In this document: positions 58,601 through 64,000 of the stretch, piece after piece
How positions within the stretch are numbered: the first letter of the stretch is position 1
How the letters are laid out: the number at the start of each line of letters is the position of its first letter
Source of the DNA: Euonymus europaeus
Lineage: Eukaryota > Streptophyta > Magnoliopsida > Celastrales > Celastraceae
DNA: 64,000 nucleotides
Direction: 5' to 3'
NCBI GenBank assembly: GCA_963580455.1
Contig: OY756958.1
Coordinates: 23,510,501-23,574,500 of the forward strand
The notes under the pieces: model-generated
Told to the model about the DNA's origin: nothing
Databases searched by the model: none
Seen by the model: only the letters and a program-made list of their open reading frames with translations
Program-made: the position numbers and the translations under genes

Positions 58601-60849
58601 GCAGTAAAGCAACTTACCTTTTGGTGACCAATTTTAACTACCAAAAATAATATACAACGCTAAGGGAAGAGTGAGGTGCGGAATTAGTCTACACTCATTT
58701 TGGCATGCAAAATTTAGACAGACTATTGTATAAGCACCAATGGGCCATAGACGAACGTGTGGTCCAACGGTAGAGTTGGAAAAGTGCAATCTAGAAGTCA
58801 TTAAATTCTTGGAAGCAGCTTATTCACATATTATGTGGTGTAAGATTTGCATACATCTTTCCTATCTACGACTTCATCCATTGAGAGAGCCTTCCGTACT
58901 GATGTTTTTTACATTTTTTTATACGCGAACATGTAGTTCAATGGTAGAGATGTAGGTGTGCAATTTATTAGTCACATGATCAATTACTGGAAACTCCCTC
59001 TCCACCTATTATGTGGGGGTAAATTTTGTGTACATCTTGCCTATCACCGACCCCACAGCCTTGCCCACTGCGGAAGCCTTGTGCACATGAGTTGTTTACC
59101 CATTACATAAGTAGCCTATTATCTCCAGATCTTCATACTATTGCAACTCAATCTCATAAGTTTCAACATTATGAATCCTCAAAAATTCTCCAAAGCCTTG
59201 ACTTGTTTGAATCTTATATTTACTCCAAAAATGATGTACTTTTCATGATGATATTTAAGGTTGTAAACTTCTCATAATTCCCCAAGCTTCAAATTTCACA
59301 TAAAGCCCAGCCATTGGATGGAACATTTATAACAAAACGAGAAGTTAACTCCAGGTAATTGGACAATGTTATTCCATGTAACTCTTTTACTGCCAAAATT
59401 TCTATTAGCAAAATTTGGCACATCTGCACTGTACCAGTAAATCTGTAGAGACCAATGCACGCTGTCTTTGCTATTGATCACAAAAATTTATCATTGGAAC
59501 ATATATTGATCATAGACGTCGATATGATAAAATTAAAAACAGGCAACTATATATCTCATTAGCATGTAGACATTAGAAGAAAATGCGATGATAAAAGAAT
59601 AAAAAGTAGATTGATAAAATACCTTTATAAAATGCTGATAGAATTTCAAAGACTCCAAACCGAGTTCCCATGCTAAGCGTTCTCCCCAAATTTAACCACA
59701 TAAAACCATTATACAAACCTACAACATCCACAATTAAGAATACTTCAATTGCATGCGAGACTAAAAGGTAGAAAACAAATGTTTATACCACACAATGCGC
59801 TCCTAGAAACAGAGAATGCAAAAGCATGTAGAGACTTAGCGTACATCAAATACAAACATTAGTGTGATTGTTGTCTCCATCAAGCATAGGTATCAGCCAA
59901 TGCATGCAACATGTCGATATATACAATGATCAGTGAATTTTCAGTTTCACAAAATATCATACCAGGAGTAATTCAAGTCAAGTTAAAAAGCTAAAAATTA
60001 AAAAAATAAATCGAGATATACATAGCGGGGAATTATTCTTCCACTGTAATCTTCATTGGGTATTTGACGTTTATTCCGTTAGTTGTTGCTTAACTTTGAG
60101 ACACATTATAGACCGTTTACCAATTTTATTTTACTATTTTGTGACTGATTGTGTTGACTTTGGTGGGACCCATCTATACTTGATAGTTGCTATATGATAA
60201 ATAAATTTGTAGATTTCAGTGCCATCTAGTCCTAACATATTAACTGCTTAAGAAACCTTAACAATACTTCTTTTCTCTTTTTTATTCCTATTCTCCTTCT
60301 TTTCCTCAAGTTATCCCTTCTCCATTTTCTGTAAGTGATAGCACCACAGTGAAATGATTCCCCTAGAGATTTCATGCTTCAGAAACTTCTCATATTCATT
60401 TGCATTTGTATTAACCAAATAGATGACCAAAAGTTAATCAGTAGAACAAGTGATATTATAACTCAACCAATATACATTAAAAGATATGATTCAAGAAGCC
60501 AAATAAATCATTCTCTTACAATTACATTAAGCAATGGGTTTGGAGGAGTGACCTGAATTTCCAGATAAAGTTTGAATTCTATTTAAAGTCCGAGAAGCAG
60601 TTAATGGTTTATGGGAACCTGAGCCTACCTGCATAAATGATGAAATACTTAAGCACACAAAAGGATACACACATTACTGCAAAAGCATGTAGACTCCCCA
60701 CCACTGAAAACATACAGAAAATAAACATAGACCTGGATAAGTGTTTTGATGGTATCAACTGGGTAGGTGAAAGCTGTACCCAGGGTTACTGATCCAGCAC
60801 CAACAATGGCATGGGTTGCAAACAATTGATTTTTCAACAGTTCATCCAT
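55649..60849 (-). CDS. Mitochondrial carrier (SLC25) family protein (6 coding exons)
   Basis: Minus-strand exons: 60849-60733, 60628-60553, 59718-59623, 58418-57905, 56907-56772, 55843-55649; 377 aa, all GT/AG. Three carrier repeats are seen. Their signatures are PVDTIK (residues 30-35), PFELIK (125-130) and, in the third, CFDTAK (298-303) where the usual Pro is Cys. Helix packing motifs include GLYNGFMWLNLGRT, GWSALWRGLRSGVVRDSVYG and LFHGIGLRMARSG. Repeat 2 has a matrix-side loop of roughly 90 residues between PFELIK and GWSALWRGL, far longer than normal. The ATG follows a leader-intron acceptor (TTTCAG|ATG) with no gap; the leader exon donor is CAACAG|GTATC at about 61,432. The inner mitochondrial membrane is the expected site; the substrate is unknown. 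Confidence 0.92.
58750..58904 (+). mobile_element. tRNA-derived SINE copy 1, in a carrier intron
   Basis: The head GTGGTCCAACGGTAGAGTTG resembles a pol III A box. The tail GTAAGATTTGCATACATCTT ... CATCCATTG ... GCCTTCCGTACTG follows the Au/TS-type plant SINE layout (GTA..GCGTACAT..GGGAGCCTTGTGCACTGG). It lies antisense to the carrier gene, in intron 3. Confidence 0.7.
58924..59090 (+). mobile_element. tRNA-derived SINE copy 2
   Basis: The head CATGTAGTTCAATGGTAGAG is followed by ATTATGTGGGGGTAAATTTT, GTGTACATCTTGCC, ACCCCACAGCC and GGAAGCCTTGTGCACATGAG. It is better preserved at the 3' end than copy 1. The two copies have the same orientation and are only about 20 bp apart. Confidence 0.75.
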
Positions 60850-61431
60850 CTGAAAAATAAATCCTTTGTGAGAATCAAATTCAGCTAAAGGCACGATTAG
60901 ATCATCAATTAGGCATTATCTCAAAATTCAAAATGTACCTACAGATTTCTTTATTTACTAAAACTTGTTCCCTCAATAATCATTTAGTTCACTTCATCTA
61001 TCATTTCTGCAAAAGTACTTCTATATTTTTCTAGTTTCTTTACTCAAGCCCCATACGGTCAAGTGAATTTAACTCTTTTCAGAAGTCGCAATCATCCTTG
61101 TTTGACTCAAAAGAGAGAAACCAATAAATAAGTTAACAAGTGGATACCTATTCAATTGCTAATATAAAATTGTGCACAACATATAAAAGAAATGATAAAA
61201 GATCACAAGATTAATTGAATAAATTTCTGTACTAAACATAACTTAGAGATAAGAGTGCTAGTTTTGAGCAGAAGAAAAGGGGCATCGTTTGTGCTAATTT
61301 TGAGCAAGGAAAGTACATTTCAACGAGGGTCAAGGTATCAATTCGAGAAAGAAACTGAACAAATTCTGCATATCAACTGAAAAATCAAATTCTTCTCCTT
61401 TCATGATTCTGATGGAAGGAAAGAAGATACC

Positions 61432-61565
61432 TGTTGGAGGAATTGATCAGTTACGTTAGAAGGACGAAGAGAGGAAATGATGATTTATGGTGGCTGCGAG
61501 GAACTCCACAGTGGTTCCTACTCTAGCCTCTTGAAGAGAATGGTCTTCTAGGGCGGCAACATTTT
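61432..61565 (-). other. Non-coding first exon region of the carrier gene
   Basis: The donor CAACAG|GTATC at 61,432 matches the acceptor that abuts the carrier ATG, leaving a leader intron of about 580 bp (60,850-61,431). The transcription start is not fixed. Confidence 0.45.
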
Positions 61566-61825
61566 TCAGGGTTTTGACATTTGCTTTGCTTTTAGAACAC
61601 CACGTTACTTGACAGAGAACACAATCAGTTATAACATAGCTGATACAATTTTCGTGTTCTTAACTGAACTTTGTTTATGTAATTTGGAATGCTTTGGTTT
61701 CTTTTTCATTTTTTTTTTCTGTTCTCGTTTAATATCATTAAAGTATGTTTGAATATCATTCTAGAATATGTTTGGAGTATTATCTCCCATCAAGAAATTA
61801 TGGAGGATAAAACAAGCAGATAAAA

Positions 61826-62860
61826 TTAGCTTTTGTGTTTGAAATTTTGAATGTTGTACATCGCCTCGGTTCCACTTCCTATGATTGGGAAATGTTTCTT
61901 GAGTACCCCAAAAGGTCTTTCTATCGCATTGCGCAATGAAGAATGTCTATGATTGAATAGCTCACGAGCATTTCTAGGTGAATTTTGTTGTGAGTACTCC
62001 TTGATGTGGTAACGTTCTCCTCGATAAGGTGTTATGAGGCCACTTTGAAGCATGAAACCCGCACCGACAATATAATATTTTCCTACATTATCACACATAA
62101 TTATAATATACTGGGGTGAAATACATCATAATACAATTGGAAGTTTCTAATTTCTACATGTTGGAATATGGAGGGGTAGTTTCGTGTTAGGACGTTCTTC
62201 ATAATCCTAGAGTCAGATGCAGTTCCTTTCCACCCAGTTAAAACATATGTGAATTACAAAGAAAAAGTGCAAGCAGCCAAAACATTCATTGTTGGATAAT
62301 CTTGCCTACCATGATACCTAGCATGTTCTCTCCCATTGGCACTTTAACACGAACATGTGTACCATCAATTGCTCCAACACAATCCTGTCATTATTTGTTT
62401 GCTTTTGGTAAACCAATAATATAATTAAATTTAATATTGATAGTGTTAGGAATATACACCTTAAAGAATAGATAGAATTTTCCAGGTCGATCACGTATTT
62501 TAGGTGGCAATTCTTTTCCATTTGATTGTACAATGTACCTATCCTCTACCTCTATGATAGCTTCCCACACTTTATGATAGTGTTGACTGGCGGTTTCACC
62601 AGAACGATGAAAAAGCAATGAGCATGCACTATGTCTTGTATTTTGACCAATAATCCAAAGGAATTTCGCAACTTGTTCTTCTCCTGTGGCTCGTCGGGTT
62701 GCACAAAGTCCCCCATCGCTTACTAAAATTGTACATAACTCTACAAATGCAGCAGGACCCATTCGAATCAAATATCGACCATTAGGCCTTGTGACACGTT
62801 GAATTACTTCATCCCTTATTCACTCGCTACGCTAGCGCATTGGCCTCCTGATACGATTCC
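61826..62860 (-). pseudogene. PIF/Harbinger (DDE_4, HARBI1/ALP1-like) transposase relic
   Basis: The minus strand reads RPNGRYLIRMGPAAFVEL, FLWIIGQNTRHSACSLLFHR, SGETASQHYHKVWEAIIEV, then after an intron-like gap DCVGAIDGTHVRVKVP (first Asp), a one-base frameshift, YPTMNVLAACTFSL, a TAA stop, FTYVLTGWKGTASDSRI (second Asp), a further break, and HRHSSLRNAIERPFGVLKK (the Glu). These are the DDE triad regions of Harbinger transposases, which plants also keep as domesticated HARBI1/ALP1 genes. Frameshift and stops make it non-functional. Upstream, the N-terminal part near 62,830 has two more stops. Element ends were not found. Confidence 0.88.
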
Positions 62861-64000
62861 TATTTCGTCTAGTGGTTTGTTGTGTAGAAATATATCCAAC
62901 TAGTAGTAGCAACATCATATGTATATGATGCACACAAATGGTCGTATACATGATCATTTCATCAATGTTAAAACCATGATGGTTAGGCATCTAACAAGTA
63001 ACACCACAAGAAGAAGAAAAATTATTACATATTACCAAGAAAAAATTCAATAAAGAATGGATAGAACAAGCAGCAGCATATATAGTCATATTGTCGTGAC
63101 ATGCATATATAGTCATATGCAAGGAGATAACTTATGCAAGACACAGACCAACAGATTACCAACAACAGTTAAACAATAAATTAATAAGGTCTAAACCTGG
63201 AACATTAATAAGGTCCTACAGCCTCCCATTTTCTTATGAATGCAATTTTCCAAAACTAAGAAACCAATACCCGATCAAGAAGCTCACTTCTAGTCCCAAA
63301 TCACACCTGGCATTAATGCAAATGTCAAGTCTACTCCATTAATACAATTAGTCCCAACCCACTACACCTATTCTAAATGCATAATTGATCCGTATTTGGA
63401 CAATAACTTCTTTCTTAATTAACTCTTGATACTGCAAAATTTGACCAGGGTAAGCCAAGAGGAGAGACAAACAACAACATTTCATTAAAAAAAAAAGCAT
63501 AAAGTTCATGTCCATTTTCTAAGCATCAATCTTTTTATCCTCTTAACATGGGATTCTCTATGGTCCTTTTGAAGTTCAGATAGACCTTGTTTTGGAGCAT
63601 TTGGGACAACTTTTCCCAACCCATAAACCCATATTCCCTCAAAGAGTTTCTTTGAGCAAATCCTAGCTATTGAAGTTAGACAGATTGTAGTGTTTGTCAC
63701 GTAAGAAGTTCTGAAGGTGGTTGTTCTTTATGCAAACCATGCTATTCAGCCTCCTTAAAACACTGCATATAGTTTTACCGTTAATCTAACATTCTGGTTT
63801 ACTGTGATTCATTTGAAGCTAATGTGATGTGAAATGATTGGCAATGATATATGTTGGTCAATTCTATGAACAAACACATGGGTAAGTCTCAAACTAGAGA
63901 AACCGAGCTCAGTGATTGAAAACACCATTTATTGCCATAACCAAACACAAAAACATACAACATGGAAATCAAAAACGTCAGTAGCTGTCCACAAAAATGA
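62861..64000. other. Intergenic, no supported gene
   Basis: The minus frame at 63,506-63,700 has no recognised motif. The sequence is AT-rich to the window end. Confidence 0.4.

Noticed and set aside
58740..58790. A tRNA-like GGTCCAACGGTAGAGTTGG stretch
   Set aside because: No cloverleaf or intact box B follows. The downstream sequence matches a SINE tail and the pattern recurs in the neighbouring copy.
1..64000. A new multi-gene system (defence island, biosynthetic cluster, CRISPR-like array)
   Set aside because: The intact genes belong to unrelated housekeeping families with ordinary spacing, and no regularly spaced repeat array or co-directional cluster of related enzymes is present.

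Overview
The window looks like nuclear DNA of a eudicot plant. It is AT-rich, its genes have many introns with plain GT/AG borders, its protein families are plant-specific (HIPP, LOG2-like RING ligase, WAK-like kinase, DYW-type PPR), and its intergenic DNA is full of plant transposon types (hAT, PIF/Harbinger, Stowaway, Helitron, SINE, L1). The species cannot be named from the sequence alone. No operon, CRISPR array, phage or bacterial system is present.

Seven genes look intact, and the spliced models built by hand all keep an open frame. They are: (1) 4.0-6.3 kb, +, a dual-specificity phosphatase like Arabidopsis DsPTP1, 5 exons, 182 aa; (2) 8.4-9.0 kb, +, an acidic protein with a CHZ-type H2A.Z chaperone motif, 183 aa; (3) 25.1-26.9 kb, -, a heavy-metal-associated isoprenylated protein ending in CNVM, 3 exons, 473 aa; (4) 30.5-34.5 kb, -, a LOG2-like RING E3 ligase with a likely myristoylated N-terminus, 3 exons, 366 aa; (5) 40.1-46.1 kb, -, a TVP38/TMEM64 (VTT/SNARE-associated) membrane protein, 9 exons, 299 aa; (6) 49.6-51.6 kb, -, a single-exon type II membrane protein with an NXPE/PC-esterase-like domain, 657 aa; (7) 55.6-60.8 kb, -, a mitochondrial carrier, 6 coding exons, 377 aa.

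Broken genes and fragments are a DYW tail of a PPR protein (1.5 kb), a full-length but mutated WAK-like kinase (46.6-48.7 kb), the C-terminal end of an alpha/beta-hydrolase-like protein (55.0 kb), and a decayed PIF/Harbinger transposase (61.8-62.9 kb).

Mobile DNA explains much of the rest. There are two hAT non-autonomous elements of about 560 bp with 8-bp target duplications (0.35 and 7.7 kb), a Harbinger MITE with TTA duplications (15.1 kb), a 3.75-kb non-autonomous Helitron (16.1-19.8 kb) that seems to sit inside a small MITE, two Stowaway MITEs (40.8 and 54.7 kb), two adjacent tRNA-derived SINE copies (58.75-59.1 kb), and a 5'-truncated L1 LINE (35.3-38.3 kb). The L1 is flanked by direct repeats of 722 bp. 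These read as an exceptionally long target-site duplication that copied the upstream region of the RING ligase gene. A second notable rearrangement is a diverged copy of the 3' end of the phosphatase gene lying just downstream of the CHZ gene. I found nothing that supports a new multi-gene biological system; the novelty is in the transposon and duplication structures.
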